A stretch of DNA of 64,000 bases, taken from the NCBI RefSeq assembly GCF_018598225.1, contig NZ_JAHESF010000019.1, forward strand, positions 59,198-123,197. Direction: 5' to 3'. The notes below the pieces were generated by a model. It was not told where the DNA came from and did not search any database. It saw nothing but the letters and a program-made list of their open reading frames with translations. This document shows, piece after piece, positions 1-9,061 of the stretch (its first letter is position 1; each line of letters opens with the position of its first letter). The position numbers and the translations under genes are program-made. Origin of the DNA: Chryseosolibacter histidinae (GTDB lineage: Bacteria > Bacteroidota > Bacteroidia > Cytophagales > Cyclobacteriaceae).

Positions 1-1
1 A

Positions 2-160
2 GTGGTGGAAGTAACGCAGGCTGGTCCTAACAAATTGTTATCTGTAGACCGCAACGGACAGGAGGTGCTCATTCCCGTGAACGGTCCTTTCATCACCAGC
101 ATCAACAAATCGAAAAAGAAGATCAGTGTTGAATTGCCGGAAGGGTTTCTGGATATTTAA
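2..160 (+). CDS. rimM: RimM C-terminus (partial), 16S rRNA processing factor
   Basis: The window opens inside a reading frame of 53 codons that ends at a TAA at 158-160. The readable part runs VVEVTQAGPNKLL, then a stretch ending INKSKKKISVELPEGFLDI. This matches the PRC-barrel tail of RimM, where the pattern of a conserved VLIPVN core followed by I..ID...K.I.V..PEGL.DI is typical. RimM binds the 30S head and ribosomal protein S19 during maturation. The position directly before trmD and rplS fits the common rimM-trmD-rplS order. The N-terminal two thirds lie outside the window. Confidence 0.85.
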   Translation: MVEVTQAGPNKLLSVDRNGQEVLIPVNGPFITSINKSKKKISVELPEGFLDI

Positions 161-167
161 TGCGTCT

Positions 168-239
168 CCCGCAGATTTCGCAGATCAACGCAGATGTGAA
201 GAGAAAATAAAATCTGCGCAAATCAGCGGGATCTGCGGG
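168..239. repeat. Inverted GCAGAT repeat between rimM and trmD
   Basis: The gap between rimM and trmD holds three direct GCAGAT units spaced about 9-10 bases (CCCGCAGATTT, CGCAGATCAA, CGCAGATG). After a short A-rich loop they are followed by inverted counterparts (ATCTGCGC, AATCAGCGGG, ATCTGCGGG). The ends CCCGCAGAT and ATCTGCGGG are exact complements, so the element can fold into a long imperfect hairpin. A related half-copy lies at 3743-3770. It looks like a dispersed intergenic repeat and not a terminator, because no T-run follows. Confidence 0.7.
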
Positions 240-264
240 ACATGCATTTCTATTAACTTGCAGC

Positions 265-948
265 ATGCACATCGATATTATTACCTGTCTTCCGCGGCTG
301 ATCGAAAGTCCTTTTAACGACTCCATCCTGAAGCGCGCACAGACCAAGGGCATCGTAGAGGTCAACATCATTGATCTGCGGCCGTACGCCACTGACAAGC
401 ACAAGTCAGTGGATGATTATGCCTATGGCGGCGGCGCGGGAATGGTGATGATGATCGAGCCGATAGACCGGTGCCTTACCGAGCTAAAAGCGAAGCGCAG
501 CTACGACGACATCATTTACATGAGTCCTGATGGGCAGCTGCTCACGCAATCCCTCGCCAACGAGCTGAGCCTGAAGAAAAATCTTGTGCTGCTTTGCGGC
601 CACTACAAAGGTGTGGATGAGCGCGTGCGTGAGCACCTGGTGACCCGCGAGATCAGCATCGGCGATTATGTGCTTTCGGGTGGAGAGTTGGCTGCGGCAG
701 TGGTGGCCGATGCGGTGGTGAGGCTGATCCCGGGCGTGTTGTCTGATGAAACTTCGGCCTTAAGCGATTCATTCCAGGACGACATGCTGGCGCCCCCCGT
801 CTATACCCGCCCGGCTGAGTACAATGGCTGGAAGGTGCCCGACGTGCTGTTGTCGGGGCATGAGGCTAAAATCGAGCAGTGGAAGCATGACCATGCGCTT
901 GAGCGGACCCGGCAGCGCAGGCCAGATCTGCTGAAAAAGCATCAGTAA
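265..948 (+). CDS. trmD: tRNA (guanine-37-N1)-methyltransferase TrmD
   Basis: TrmD transfers a methyl group from S-adenosylmethionine to N1 of G37 in tRNAs reading CUN, CCN and CGG codons, which prevents +1 frameshifting. The 227-residue length is usual. Diagnostic motifs are YGGGAGM at residues 54-60, [10 protein letters not shown] at 111-120 and [11 protein letters not shown] at 131-141; the last two form the trefoil-knot SAM site. The start at 265 gives the family-typical N-terminus MHIDIIT. It follows rimM after 104 bases of repeat sequence and precedes rplS. A TTAACTTG stretch just before the start resembles a Bacteroidota -7 box, so trmD may be transcribed separately from rimM. Confidence 0.96.
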   Translation: MHIDIITCLPRLIESPFNDSILKRAQTKGIVEVNIIDLRPYATDKHKSVDDYAYGGGAGMVMMIEPIDRCLTELKAKRSYDDIIYMSPDGQLLTQSLANELSLKKNLVLLCGHYKGVDERVREHLVTREISIGDYVLSGGELAAAVVADAVVRLIPGVLSDETSALSDSFQDDMLAPPVYTRPAEYNGWKVPDVLLSGHEAKIEQWKHDHALERTRQRRPDLLKKHQ

Positions 949-980
949 AGTTTAAGGTTTAAAGTTTAAGGTTTAAAGTT
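949..980. repeat. Heptamer tandem repeat (AAAGTTT/AAGGTTT)
   Basis: Immediately after the trmD stop, the sequence runs as 7-base units AAAGTTT, AAGGTTT, AAAGTTT, AAGGTTT, AAAGTTG. A complementary-sense run lies at 1078-1113, so the two could pair across the trmD-rplS gap. Confidence 0.75.
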
Positions 981-1077
981 GGGCCAGCTGGAAACGGGGT
1001 TTCTGATCCGATTCAGGGGTTTGAGCTTAAAATCCGTGAATTTTCGACGTTCCCGTTGAGCCTTGAAGTAACTCCCA

Positions 1078-1113
1078 AGAACTTTAAACTTCAAATTTTA
1101 AACTTTCAACTGG
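1078..1113. repeat. Heptamer tandem repeat (AACTTTA type), inverse sense
   Basis: Units AACTTTA, AACTTCA, AATTTTA, AACTTTC, AACTGGA read in 7-base steps and are the approximate complement of the units at 949-980. The pair brackets about 100 bases with no gene. Confidence 0.7.
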
Positions 1114-1132
1114 AAATCCCCGATTCTTTCCA

Positions 1133-1140
1133 TACATTTG
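1133..1140 (+). promoter_or_regulatory. Candidate -7 box for rplS
   Basis: TACATTTG fits the Bacteroidota -7 consensus TAnnTTTG and lies 26 bases before the rplS ATG. No clear -33 TTTG/TTG is visible at the expected distance, so only half of the promoter is supported. Confidence 0.45.
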
Positions 1141-1166
1141 CAGTCCGTTTTAAAAACCATCGAGTT

Positions 1167-1520
1167 ATGGCCGATCTAATCAAAGTTGTTGAGCAGGAAT
1201 TTGCTAAGGTGCGCGAGTCTATCCCTAACTTCAAACCTGGCGATACCATTATTGTTCACGTTAAAATAAAAGAAGGGAACAAGGAAAGGGTTCAGCAGTT
1301 CCAGGGCACTGTGATCCAGCGCAGGGGTGCAGGAACCAACGGTGAGTCATTCACTGTAAGGAAAGTATCCAACGGCATCGGTGTTGAGCGCATTTTCCCG
1401 ATCGTGTCACCTTCTATCGATAAGATCGAGGTCATCAAAGAGGGTAAAGTAAGAAGGGCGAAGCTCTATTATATGAAAGGCCGCCAGGGCAAATCAGCCC
1501 GTATCAAAGAGAAGCTTTAA
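1167..1520 (+). CDS. rplS: 50S ribosomal protein L19
   Basis: L19 is a 50S protein at the subunit interface (bridge B6/B8). The chosen start at 1167 gives [12 protein letters not shown] and a 117-residue protein, the usual size. The frame is open further upstream, but that extension translates the heptamer repeat and is not L19-like. Recognisable core stretches are [16 protein letters not shown], the [10 protein letters not shown] loop, [18 protein letters not shown] and the basic tail with [21 protein letters not shown]. It lies downstream of trmD, as in many bacteria, and is followed by a strong hairpin with a T-run. Confidence 0.97.
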   Translation: MADLIKVVEQEFAKVRESIPNFKPGDTIIVHVKIKEGNKERVQQFQGTVIQRRGAGTNGESFTVRKVSNGIGVERIFPIVSPSIDKIEVIKEGKVRRAKLYYMKGRQGKSARIKEKL

Positions 1521-1543
1521 TCTCAAAGGCATATACTTTTATG

Positions 1544-1577
1544 AAAGCCATTCCGCTTGCTCCGGGATGGCTTTTTT
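1544..1577 (+). terminator. Intrinsic terminator after rplS
   Basis: A stem AAGCCATTCC pairs with GGGATGGCTT (one G-T wobble) around a 9-base loop, and the 3' arm runs into a T-run. It is placed 24 bases after the rplS stop. Confidence 0.85.
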
Positions 1578-1670
1578 TATGACCAAAAAGTTAAGGACGG
1601 TAGCTAAAACGTTTGAAATTGCACTAAAAACGCGCTTTTCGGGGCAATTAGCATACTATTAAATTATTAA

Positions 1671-1678
1671 TAACTTTG
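1671..1678 (+). promoter_or_regulatory. Candidate -7 box for fbaB
   Basis: TAACTTTG fits TAnnTTTG and lies 31 bases before the fbaB ATG. No convincing -33 element was found in the AT-rich stretch upstream. Confidence 0.4.
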
Positions 1679-1709
1679 TCACCTCCTTAAAACCAACCAG
1701 AACGAGTCT

Positions 1710-2780
1710 ATGGCAAGAAACATTGCAGAATTACTTGGAAAAGACGCAGAATTCCTGCTCAAGCACAAGAGCAAAACCATCTCTAAAGAACAACTTCATA
1801 CCCCCAGCCCCGATTTTGTAGACAGGATATTTGCGCCTACTAACCGGAACACACAGGTGCTCCGCAGCCTGCAGTCATTGTTCGGTACAGGCCGTCTCGC
1901 CAACACCGGATACCTTTCTATTCTGCCGATCGATCAGGGCATCGAGCACAGCGCGGGAGCGTCGTTTGCCAAGAACCCCATTTACTTCGATCCGGAAAAT
2001 ATCGTGAAGCTCGCCATTGAAGGTGGCTGTAACGGCGTTGCCACAACCTACGGCGCGCTGGCCATGGTATCGAGAAAGTATGCACACAAGATCCCTTTCA
2101 TTGTAAAGATCAACCATAACGAGCTGCTGACGTACCCTAACAAACACGACCAGATCATGTTCGGCTCTGTAGAAGATGCCTGGAACCTGGGCGCTGCAGC
2201 GATCGGTGCCACCATCTATTTCGGCTCCGACCAATCTACCCGCCAGATCATTGAAGTGGCTCAGGCATTTGAGCGCGCGCATGAGCTGGGCATGGGAACG
2301 ATCCTGTGGTGCTACATCCGGAACAACGCCTTCAAAAAAGATGGCGTGGATTACCACGTGTCTGCCGACCTCACAGGCCAGGCCAACCACCTTGGCGTAA
2401 CCATTCAGGCGGATATCATCAAACAAAAGCTCGCCGAGAACAACGGTGGCTACAAAGCGCTGAACACCGGCGGAAGCAGCTACGGAAAACTGGATGAGAA
2501 GATCTACACCGAGCTGAGCTCCGACCACCCGATAGACCTTTGCCGTTACCAGGTACTGAACTGCTACATGGGCCGCGCAGGCCTCATCAGCTCAGGCGGT
2601 GAGTCAAAAGGCGCAAGCGACCTGGCCGATGCCGTGCGCACTGCCGTGATCAACAAGCGGGCAGGTGGTACAGGCCTGATCTCCGGAAGGAAAGCATTCC
2701 AGCGTCCGATGAAAGAAGGCGTAGAGATCCTGAATGCCATCCAGGATGTTTACCTCGACAAGTCTGTCGATCTCGCTTAA
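1710..2780 (+). CDS. fbaB: Class I fructose-bisphosphate aldolase (FbaB/DhnA type)
   Basis: This enzyme reversibly cleaves fructose-1,6-bisphosphate to dihydroxyacetone phosphate and glyceraldehyde-3-phosphate through a lysine Schiff base, in glycolysis and gluconeogenesis. The 356 residues match the long bacterial FbaB form. Telling stretches are [14 protein letters not shown] at about 68-81, [10 protein letters not shown] at 131-140, [13 protein letters not shown], and a C-terminal phosphate-binding segment with SSGGES and [13 protein letters not shown]. It stands alone: its own -7 box lies upstream and a hairpin terminator lies between it and accD. The long open frame on the opposite strand (1875-2528) is a codon-bias shadow. 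Confidence 0.95.
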   Translation: MARNIAELLGKDAEFLLKHKSKTISKEQLHTPSPDFVDRIFAPTNRNTQVLRSLQSLFGTGRLANTGYLSILPIDQGIEHSAGASFAKNPIYFDPENIVKLAIEGGCNGVATTYGALAMVSRKYAHKIPFIVKINHNELLTYPNKHDQIMFGSVEDAWNLGAAAIGATIYFGSDQSTRQIIEVAQAFERAHELGMGTILWCYIRNNAFKKDGVDYHVSADLTGQANHLGVTIQADIIKQKLAENNGGYKALNTGGSSYGKLDEKIYTELSSDHPIDLCRYQVLNCYMGRAGLISSGGESKGASDLADAVRTAVINKRAGGTGLISGRKAFQRPMKEGVEILNAIQDVYLDKSVDLA

Positions 2781-2795
2781 GAAGCAATAAAGGAT

Positions 2796-2829
2796 TGCCG
2801 GTGCATATATTTGTACCGGCATATTTTTT
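2796..2829 (+). terminator. Terminator after fbaB, with a -7-like box in its loop
   Basis: TGCCGGT (2796-2802) pairs with ACCGGCA (2815-2821) and is followed by TATTTTTTT. The 12-base loop contains TATATTTG (2806-2813), which fits the TAnnTTTG -7 box and lies 33 bases before the accD start. The same 34 bases may therefore both end the fbaB transcript and start the accD one. The terminator is directly visible; the promoter role is inference. Confidence 0.8.
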
Positions 2830-2846
2830 TAACAAAATTTCACACT

Positions 2847-3689
2847 ATGTCTTGGTTCAAACGCAGTGATAAGGGCATTTTAACTCCTACCGAAGCCAAA
2901 CGCGAAGTGCCCGATGGGCTCTGGTTCAAATCGCCGGCAGGAAAGATCGTTCACACCCGTGAGCTTAAAAATAATGCGTATGTGGTTCCTGAAGAGGAGT
3001 ATCACGTGCGCATCGGTTCGGCGGAATATTTCGAAGTGCTGTTCGACAACAACACCTTCACCGAGCTCGACGCCAATATGGAATCGGCAGATCCGCTGAA
3101 TTTCAAAGACACCAAACCGTATCCCAAGCGCATCAAGGAGTCGCAGGCAAAGTCTGACCTGAAAGACGCTGTTCGCACAGCCTACGGAAAGATGAACGGC
3201 CTAGACATCACCATTGCGTGTATGGACTTCAGCTTCATCGGTGGCTCTATGGGCTCTGTGGTGGGTGAAAAAATTGCCCGCGCCATGGACCACAGCATCA
3301 AAAACAAAAAACCTTTCCTGATGATCTCCCGCTCCGGCGGCGCGCGTATGATGGAAGCGGGATTGTCGCTGATGCAGATGGCCAAGACCTCCGCCAAGAT
3401 CGCGCTGATGGACGCTGCCAAGGTCCCTTACATCTCCCTGCTGACGGATCCTACCACGGGTGGGGTAACAGCTTCTTACGCCATGCTGGGCGATTTCAAT
3501 ATCGCAGAGCCTGGCTCACTGATCGGTTTCGCGGGTCCGCGGGTGATCAGGGAAACTATCGGTAAAGATCTTCCGAAAGGTTTCCAGAGCGCGGAGTTCG
3601 TGCAGGAACACGGCTTCCTCGACTTTATTGTAGACCGCCGGAACCTGAAAAGCAGGCTTACCACGCTGCTGAGAATGCTCCAGAATTAA
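2847..3689 (+). CDS. accD: Acetyl-CoA carboxylase carboxyltransferase beta subunit, lacking zinc-ribbon cysteines
   Basis: AccD pairs with AccA to move the carboxyl group from biotin to acetyl-CoA, the committed step of fatty-acid synthesis. The start at 2847 gives [11 protein letters not shown], the normal AccD N-terminus; 280 residues is the usual length. The crotonase-like core is intact, with [39 protein letters not shown] and [12 protein letters not shown]. The N-terminal zinc ribbon normally has four cysteines (CxxC...CxxC). Here the matching positions are S29, G32, V47 and E50, so no zinc site can form. The surrounding residues (DGLWFK, NAYV, HVRIGS) still align, so this is substitution and not deletion. 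Everything else indicates a working gene. Confidence 0.95.
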   Translation: MSWFKRSDKGILTPTEAKREVPDGLWFKSPAGKIVHTRELKNNAYVVPEEEYHVRIGSAEYFEVLFDNNTFTELDANMESADPLNFKDTKPYPKRIKESQAKSDLKDAVRTAYGKMNGLDITIACMDFSFIGGSMGSVVGEKIARAMDHSIKNKKPFLMISRSGGARMMEAGLSLMQMAKTSAKIALMDAAKVPYISLLTDPTTGGVTASYAMLGDFNIAEPGSLIGFAGPRVIRETIGKDLPKGFQSAEFVQEHGFLDFIVDRRNLKSRLTTLLRMLQN

Positions 3690-3742
3690 TGATTTGACTG
3701 TCCGGAGGCGAACGATTTTTCGCTTTTTCGAACATGATGGTT

Positions 3743-3770
3743 CCCGCAGATCACGCAGATCAACGCGGAT
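3743..3770. repeat. GCAGAT direct repeat, single arm
   Basis: Units CCCGCAGATCA, CGCAGATCAA, CGCGGAT match the left arm of the element at 168-239 but without the inverted right arm. It sits in the 171-base gap between accD and the permease gene. Confidence 0.65.
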
Positions 3771-3860
3771 GCTGTGATGAACGATAATTCCCGACGTACT
3801 TATTGCGAAGGTGCGTGGCATGGCTATTGCGCAATTCTGCGCTGAAAAACCTATGCTCCT

Positions 3861-6308
3861 ATGATCCGGAATTATCTGAAGATCGCCTTTCGCAGTCTGC
3901 TCAAACAACGGGTTTATACCCTCATCAACATTCTCGGCCTCTCCACGGGCATCGCAAGCTGCCTGCTGATCGTGATGTTTGTGCAGGATGAGTTCTCTTA
4001 CGATCAGTTTCACCTCAAGCGCGACCAGATCTATAAGATTGTGCTCGAGCGCAAATACCCGAATCATTCCACCTACTACGCCATCATCCCTCACTCGTAT
4101 GCCGATGTGATGTCGCGCGACTTTGCCGAGATCAGCGACGTGGTGAAAATGGGAGGTCCGTTCAATAATGTAACCGTTACGTATAAGAACAGGCAGGACG
4201 AAGAAAAACAGTTCGAGGAAAATTTTGTAATGGCTGCCGACTCGAATTTCTTCCAGATGTTCAGCATCAAACTGTTGAAAGGCGACGCAGGCAACGTGCT
4301 GCTCAACACCAATGACCTGGTGATCACAGAGGCTACCGCCAAGCGCTACTTCGAAAACGAGGAGCCCATCGGAAAAACACTGCGGCTGTTCAACCAGGAT
4401 TATACCGTGACCGGCGTTTGTGAGAACGTGCCTGAGAACTCTCACTTCAAATTCGATTTCCTGGTGCACTGGACCGATCAAAACTTTGGCGGAGGACGTG
4501 AAACCAACTTTATCTCATTCTCGGTACATGCATACCTCGAGCTGAAACCCGGCACTGATCCCAAAGCGCTGGAGGCAAAATTTCCGAAGATGGTCGACAC
4601 TTATGCGGCTGCGCAGATCGAGCGTGACCTGGGCAAGTCATGGGAAGATTACAAAAAGGAAGGCAATGGCTACCGCTACTTTCTTCAGCCGCTCACCAGC
4701 ATTCACCTCAACCCGTTGAACATCGAAGCGAAAATGCGGCCCGGGGGCAACATCAACTATGTTTATTTTCTCATTGCTGTTGCTGTGCTCATTCTTGTGA
4801 TCGCCTGCATCAATTTTATGAACCTGGCCACCGCCCGTTCTGCCGAAAGGGCAAGAGAAGTTGGCGTACGCAAAACCATGGGCTCACTGAAAGGCCAGCT
4901 TGTATCGCAGTTTCTCACCGAATCCGTGTTGCTGAGTCTGCTCGCTACGGCGCTGGCCATCGGCATCGTCTACTCCGCGCTTCCTTATTTCAACCAGCTC
5001 GCCGGTAAACAGCTGGCGCTCACGTTCGGCTTCGGGCTTGTGCTGGCGTTGCTCGGCGCAGCGCTCTTCGTAGGATTTCTCGCGGGCAGTTATCCGGCGT
5101 TCGTTCTGTCTGCGTTCAATCCAGTGATAGTGATGAAGGGAAGCTTCAGTGCAAGTGCCAAAGGCGCATGGCTGCGGAACGGGCTTGTGGTGTTCCAGTT
5201 CTTCATTTCTATTGTGCTGATCGTAGGTACACTGGTGGTGACGGAGCAGATGCAATACATGCAGAACAAATCACTCGGCTATGACAAAGACCAGATCATG
5301 GTGGTGGAGCGGGCTTTTGCGCTGGGCAACCAGTATCAGACATTTCTCGATGAGGTAAAAAGTTTTCCCGATGTGCAGCAGACTGCGGGTGCGTTTGCCA
5401 TGCTGGGAAGGCAACGCGACTTTTACGGCGCACAATGGCAGCCCGAGGGGTCATCGGAGATCCTCACCACCAAGAACATGGCCATCGATGACGACCTTGC
5501 TGCCACCATCGGCTTCGAGTTCACAGAAGGAAGAGGATACGCCAAAGAAACGAACGACTCGCTTTCCATTATCCTGAACGAGACAGCTGTGCGCACGCTG
5601 GAGCTGAAGGATCCCATCGGTAAAAAACTCACACAGATGCAACGCACGCCGAACGGGAACATCGCCGTACAGTACACCATCATCGGTGTGATCAAAGATT
5701 TCAATTTCCAATCATTGCGAGATATCATTACACCCCTCACCATTCAAAGCACTGAAAGTTTTGGCGGAGGTATCGGTTACGCTTATATCAAGATCAAGGG
5801 TGAGCATATCGCTTCCGTGGCCAGCGCCGTTGAAAAGAAGTGGAAGCAATTTGTACCGGGTCAGCCGTTCAAATATTCGTTCCTGGATGAGAACCTCAAC
5901 ACGCTTTACGAAGACGAGAAACGCGCAGGACAGATCTTCGGTGTGTTCTCCGGGCTGGCCATTCTCATTGCCTGCGTGGGATTATTCGGCCTGGCTGCTT
6001 ACACCGCCAGCCTTCGCACCAAAGAGATCGGCATCAGAAAAGTGTTAGGCGCCAGTGTTCCGGGTGTGATCCTGCTGCTGTCAAAAGATTTCACAAGACT
6101 CATACTGATAGCCTTCGTTCTGGCTGTGCCGCTGGGTTGGTATGTGATGAACACCTGGCTGCAGGGATTCGCTTACCGCATCGAGCTGGGCGCCGGCGTG
6201 TTCCTCATCGCAGGAGCTATAGCGCTTGTGATCTCGTGGATCACGGTGAGTTATCAATCCATCAAAGCTGCTGTGGTCAATCCGGTGAAGTCGCTGAGAA
6301 GCGAATAG
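3861..6308 (+). CDS. ABC transporter permease, FtsX/MacB-like (815 aa)
   Basis: An inner-membrane permease with two copies of the MacB periplasmic core plus FtsX arrangement. It has a first membrane segment near residues 20-42, a periplasmic domain, three helices around 300-430 that include the motif ATARSAERAREVGVRK, a second periplasmic domain, and three C-terminal helices that include TKEIGIRKVLGA. This 800-residue layout is widespread in Bacteroidota. Such proteins normally act with an ATPase of the LolD/MacB type, but none is encoded nearby, so it is an orphan permease. The substrate cannot be read from the sequence. A paralogue lies at 22444-24912. The gene converges on hemE with a 4-base gap. 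Confidence 0.88.
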   Translation: MIRNYLKIAFRSLLKQRVYTLINILGLSTGIASCLLIVMFVQDEFSYDQFHLKRDQIYKIVLERKYPNHSTYYAIIPHSYADVMSRDFAEISDVVKMGGPFNNVTVTYKNRQDEEKQFEENFVMAADSNFFQMFSIKLLKGDAGNVLLNTNDLVITEATAKRYFENEEPIGKTLRLFNQDYTVTGVCENVPENSHFKFDFLVHWTDQNFGGGRETNFISFSVHAYLELKPGTDPKALEAKFPKMVDTYAAAQIERDLGKSWEDYKKEGNGYRYFLQPLTSIHLNPLNIEAKMRPGGNINYVYFLIAVAVLILVIACINFMNLATARSAERAREVGVRKTMGSLKGQLVSQFLTESVLLSLLATALAIGIVYSALPYFNQLAGKQLALTFGFGLVLALLGAALFVGFLAGSYPAFVLSAFNPVIVMKGSFSASAKGAWLRNGLVVFQFFISIVLIVGTLVVTEQMQYMQNKSLGYDKDQIMVVERAFALGNQYQTFLDEVKSFPDVQQTAGAFAMLGRQRDFYGAQWQPEGSSEILTTKNMAIDDDLAATIGFEFTEGRGYAKETNDSLSIILNETAVRTLELKDPIGKKLTQMQRTPNGNIAVQYTIIGVIKDFNFQSLRDIITPLTIQSTESFGGGIGYAYIKIKGEHIASVASAVEKKWKQFVPGQPFKYSFLDENLNTLYEDEKRAGQIFGVFSGLAILIACVGLFGLAAYTASLRTKEIGIRKVLGASVPGVILLLSKDFTRLILIAFVLAVPLGWYVMNTWLQGFAYRIELGAGVFLIAGAIALVISWITVSYQSIKAAVVNPVKSLRSE

Positions 6309-6312
6309 CAGA

Positions 6313-7335
6313 TCAATGCTTATACTCTTTCACTGAATCGATAAAACACTTCACCTTGTCCACTTCTGTATCGGGATACAGACCGTGGCCGAGGTTGGCG
6401 ATGTGTTTTGATGATCCGAAGGCTTTGAGCATTTTTTGTGTTTCGCTCTTCACCTGCGCCAGCGAACCATAGAGAGCACAGGGGTCAAGGTTTCCCTGCA
6501 GGGTTTTATTGCCCAGCAGTTTGCGTGACTCGGCGATGTCCATATTCCAGTCGAGGCCAACAACATTACAGTTCATGCTGCTCATTTTCTCCCGTGCGAA
6601 GAAAGCTCCTTTTGCAAAAACGATCTTGGGAACTTCATTGATGGCGTCGCAGATCCTGGAGATGTACTTCAGGGAAAATTCTTCGTATTGTGCAGGCCCG
6701 AGAATACCGGCCCACGAATCGAAGATCTGAATGATGTCTGCGCCGGCTTTGATCTGGCCTTTCAGGTAATTGATAGTGCTTTGTGTGATCATGTCCAGCA
6801 GCTTGTGCGAAAGCTCCGGCTCCGTATACAACATCTTTTTGGCGTTGCTGAAAGTTTTGCTGCCGCGGCCTTCGATCATGTACGAGAAGATGGTCCATGG
6901 CGCTCCCGCAAATCCTATCAGGGGTACTCTGCCGTTAAGCTCTTTTTTGGTGAGCGCGAGGGCATCGAGCACGTATTGAAGCTCTCCTGCTTCGGCAATG
7001 TGAAGCGTGTTCAGATCGCTTGCGGAGGTGATCCTTTTCGGGAACACGGGGCCTTTCTTCTCCTCCATCTCATAGTTGAGGCCCATGGCTTCGGGGATTA
7101 CCAGGATATCGGAAAAAATAATGGCAGCGTCTACACCCAGGATATCAACCGGTTGAATGGTGACTTCCGTGGCCAGCGCCGGGTTCTTCACCAGGGCCTT
7201 AAAATCTCTCGCTGTTTCTCTTACTTTCCTGTATTCGGGCAGTATCCTGCCAGCCTGGCGCATCAGCCATACGGGGGTTCTTTCTGTTTTTTCGCCTCTT
7301 GCCGCGCGTAATAAAAGATCGTTCTTCAATTGCAT
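6313..7335 (-). CDS. hemE: Uroporphyrinogen decarboxylase
   Basis: HemE removes four acetate carboxyl groups from uroporphyrinogen III to give coproporphyrinogen III in haem synthesis. The 340-residue length is normal. The signature [10 protein letters not shown] is at residues 21-30, followed by LPEYR; other conserved stretches are [28 protein letters not shown] and the C-terminal GNLDP and LGHGLYPDT segments. The start at 7335 gives [24 protein letters not shown] box just upstream on the same strand is one mismatch from TAnnTTTG. No other haem genes lie nearby. Confidence 0.97.
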   Translation of the reverse strand: MQLKNDLLLRAARGEKTERTPVWLMRQAGRILPEYRKVRETARDFKALVKNPALATEVTIQPVDILGVDAAIIFSDILVIPEAMGLNYEMEEKKGPVFPKRITSASDLNTLHIAEAGELQYVLDALALTKKELNGRVPLIGFAGAPWTIFSYMIEGRGSKTFSNAKKMLYTEPELSHKLLDMITQSTINYLKGQIKAGADIIQIFDSWAGILGPAQYEEFSLKYISRICDAINEVPKIVFAKGAFFAREKMSSMNCNVVGLDWNMDIAESRKLLGNKTLQGNLDPCALYGSLAQVKSETQKMLKAFGSSKHIANLGHGLYPDTEVDKVKCFIDSVKEYKH

Positions 7336-7354
7336 GCGGCAAAGATGGTTCTAG

Positions 7355-7390
7355 AAAAGAAAACCCCCAAAGAAAAACTTCGGGGGTTTT
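7355..7390 (-). terminator. Terminator after the first susCD pair
   Basis: On the minus strand AAAACCCCC (7390-7382) pairs with GGGGGTTTT (7368-7360) around a 13-base loop and runs into TTTTCTTTT. It closes the 7443-12220 transcription unit before hemE. Confidence 0.85.
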
Positions 7391-7442
7391 AAGCATAAAT
7401 TTTGATGGCCTTAAAATTGCCCTTTTCGGGGGCTCAGGATTT

Positions 7443-9047
7443 TTAGAATCCAATCACAGGCACCGACGGGTTGCTTGGCGTATTAAAATCCAGCTCGTGT
7501 AAAGGCACGTCCCAACGGCTCAGGTAGTTATAATCGATGGTAGCATTGGTATCAACCACACCACCCGAGTAAAGAACCACTGCACCCGTACGACCACCAC
7601 CCTGCTCGAGAGGTTTAAGAATTCCCCAACGTCTTGCATCATAGAATGACACGTTTTTGTTGAGCAAGCCGATCCTGCGCTCGCGACGCAGCTCTTCGTA
7701 TGCCTGTGTCTCATTAAGTCCGGTGCCAGCAACAGCAGCCAGTGATGCATTTTGATAGGTCCTGACCTGATCAATAAAACCGAGGCCCACGTCGATCTGG
7801 TTCAATTTGATATTGGCTTCTGCCAGCATCAGCTGATTCTCTTCATAAGAACAAGCCAAAGGAATTTCAGCCAACTCAGATACTGTGGAGGAGTAATTTC
7901 CTCCGCTCTCGATCGGAATCATATCCCAGCGGGTACCGTACTGGAATCCACGGCCGCTGTTATTTACAATAGGGCTTGTTCTCGCTTTGAAGTTCCTTGT
8001 AAAGCGGGCATCTCCGGGTTTAAAATCCTGGATCAGGCGTTCGCTGATATAACACCAGCCGATCAAAGATCGTCCCGGCATCCAGGCAGCGTTATTGCCA
8101 CCGGCGATCACCGCGTTCTCGGCAGCTGTACGCATGGTGAAAATGATATCGTTTGCCCTGATGCCATTGTTCGCGAGGGTGATAATGGCATTCCAGTCTG
8201 CCGGAGTCATTTCCGTCAGCGACTTGTTCACCAGTATATTCCTTGCTTTGTACGTATTGATGTTCCGGATCCACTCTGCCGGTTTGATCACGCCACCTTT
8301 ACCTTTCTTGAGGAAAGAAGGTGTGACCGCGCTGATGATCTCTGTATAATCGACATCTGTTTCAGATATGGTTGACAGGATCTCTGCAGCAGCGTCAAAA
8401 TTCTTATTCGCTTCAGCAATGATCGCAGGATATTCCACAAAATCAGCATTGGTTTTGTCAGGCGTGTCGGTGATAACACCCGCGATATAGATCGATCCTA
8501 TCCGTGAGTAAACAAAACCTTTCCACCAGTATGCCCAGGCCTGCAGCGCTTTCTTCTTTGTTTCGCCATTACCTGAGAATGTCACGTTCGAGCTTTTAAG
8601 AACATCCAGGATGAGGTTGGCCTGGTTGTTCATAAAGTACAATTCCCACTCGTGGTAAAAAACATTTTCATCACCAAAAGAGCGGTTGTTCCTTGCTTTC
8701 AATTCGCTGATCTGCGAGCCGCCTTGCGGGGGTGTAAGCGTGGTACCGTTGCTCAGGATAATCTTTGTAGGCTGGTTTACCCATCTCCACGCAAAATTCC
8801 CAACAGATGAGAAATAAGAGTCGCCCATGATCTCATGGTCAGTTAACGCATACCACAGATAATAGAGGCTGGAGAATTTGTTGTAAACACCCATTCCGGC
8901 GCGTTTCAATCCTTCCTCACTTTGCAGCGCAGGGCGTCCGGGAGAGTTGGGGTTTTGCAGATCAAGCTCCTCTTTGCTACATGCATTAGCAACAAACAGT
9001 GCTGCTGTTAAAAGAATGCATTTATATATATGTCTTCTCATGATCAT
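7443..9047 (-). CDS. SusD/RagB-family outer-membrane lipoprotein (pair 1)
   Basis: SusD-like proteins are surface lipoproteins that cap the SusC barrel and capture oligosaccharides or peptides. The 534-residue protein has a short N-terminal signal with a hydrophobic core (ILLTAALFVANAC). The cysteine would be lipidated, although alanine at -3 makes the lipobox weak. Typical family features follow: TPR-like helices after the start, YYLWYALTDHE, an AWAYWWKGFVYSRIG helix and the C-terminal ELRRERRIGLLNKNVSFYDARRWG motif shared by SusD proteins. Two candidate starts exist, 9047 and 9041; the second gives MRRHIYK. It lies 14 bases after its susC partner and is surely co-transcribed. Substrate unknown. 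Confidence 0.92.
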   Translation of the reverse strand: MIMRRHIYKCILLTAALFVANACSKEELDLQNPNSPGRPALQSEEGLKRAGMGVYNKFSSLYYLWYALTDHEIMGDSYFSSVGNFAWRWVNQPTKIILSNGTTLTPPQGGSQISELKARNNRSFGDENVFYHEWELYFMNNQANLILDVLKSSNVTFSGNGETKKKALQAWAYWWKGFVYSRIGSIYIAGVITDTPDKTNADFVEYPAIIAEANKNFDAAAEILSTISETDVDYTEIISAVTPSFLKKGKGGVIKPAEWIRNINTYKARNILVNKSLTEMTPADWNAIITLANNGIRANDIIFTMRTAAENAVIAGGNNAAWMPGRSLIGWCYISERLIQDFKPGDARFTRNFKARTSPIVNNSGRGFQYGTRWDMIPIESGGNYSSTVSELAEIPLACSYEENQLMLAEANIKLNQIDVGLGFIDQVRTYQNASLAAVAGTGLNETQAYEELRRERRIGLLNKNVSFYDARRWGILKPLEQGGGRTGAVVLYSGGVVDTNATIDYNYLSRWDVPLHELDFNTPSNPSVPVIGF

Positions 9048-9061
9048 TTAATGTTAAATGT

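Noticed and set aside
1056..1166. N-terminal extension of L19
   Set aside because: The extra residues come from the heptamer repeat and a promoter-like stretch; conserved L19 sequence starts at 1167.
1875..2528. 217-codon minus-strand frame inside fbaB
   Set aside because: Shadow of a well-conserved gene; no motif or start context.
2847..3689. accD as a decayed gene because of missing cysteines
   Set aside because: The reading frame, length and all catalytic-core motifs are intact; only the zinc ligands differ.
3516..4481. Long open frame (321 codons) on the minus strand across the accD-permease junction
   Set aside because: It runs antisense to two well-supported genes, has no family motif and is explained by their codon bias.
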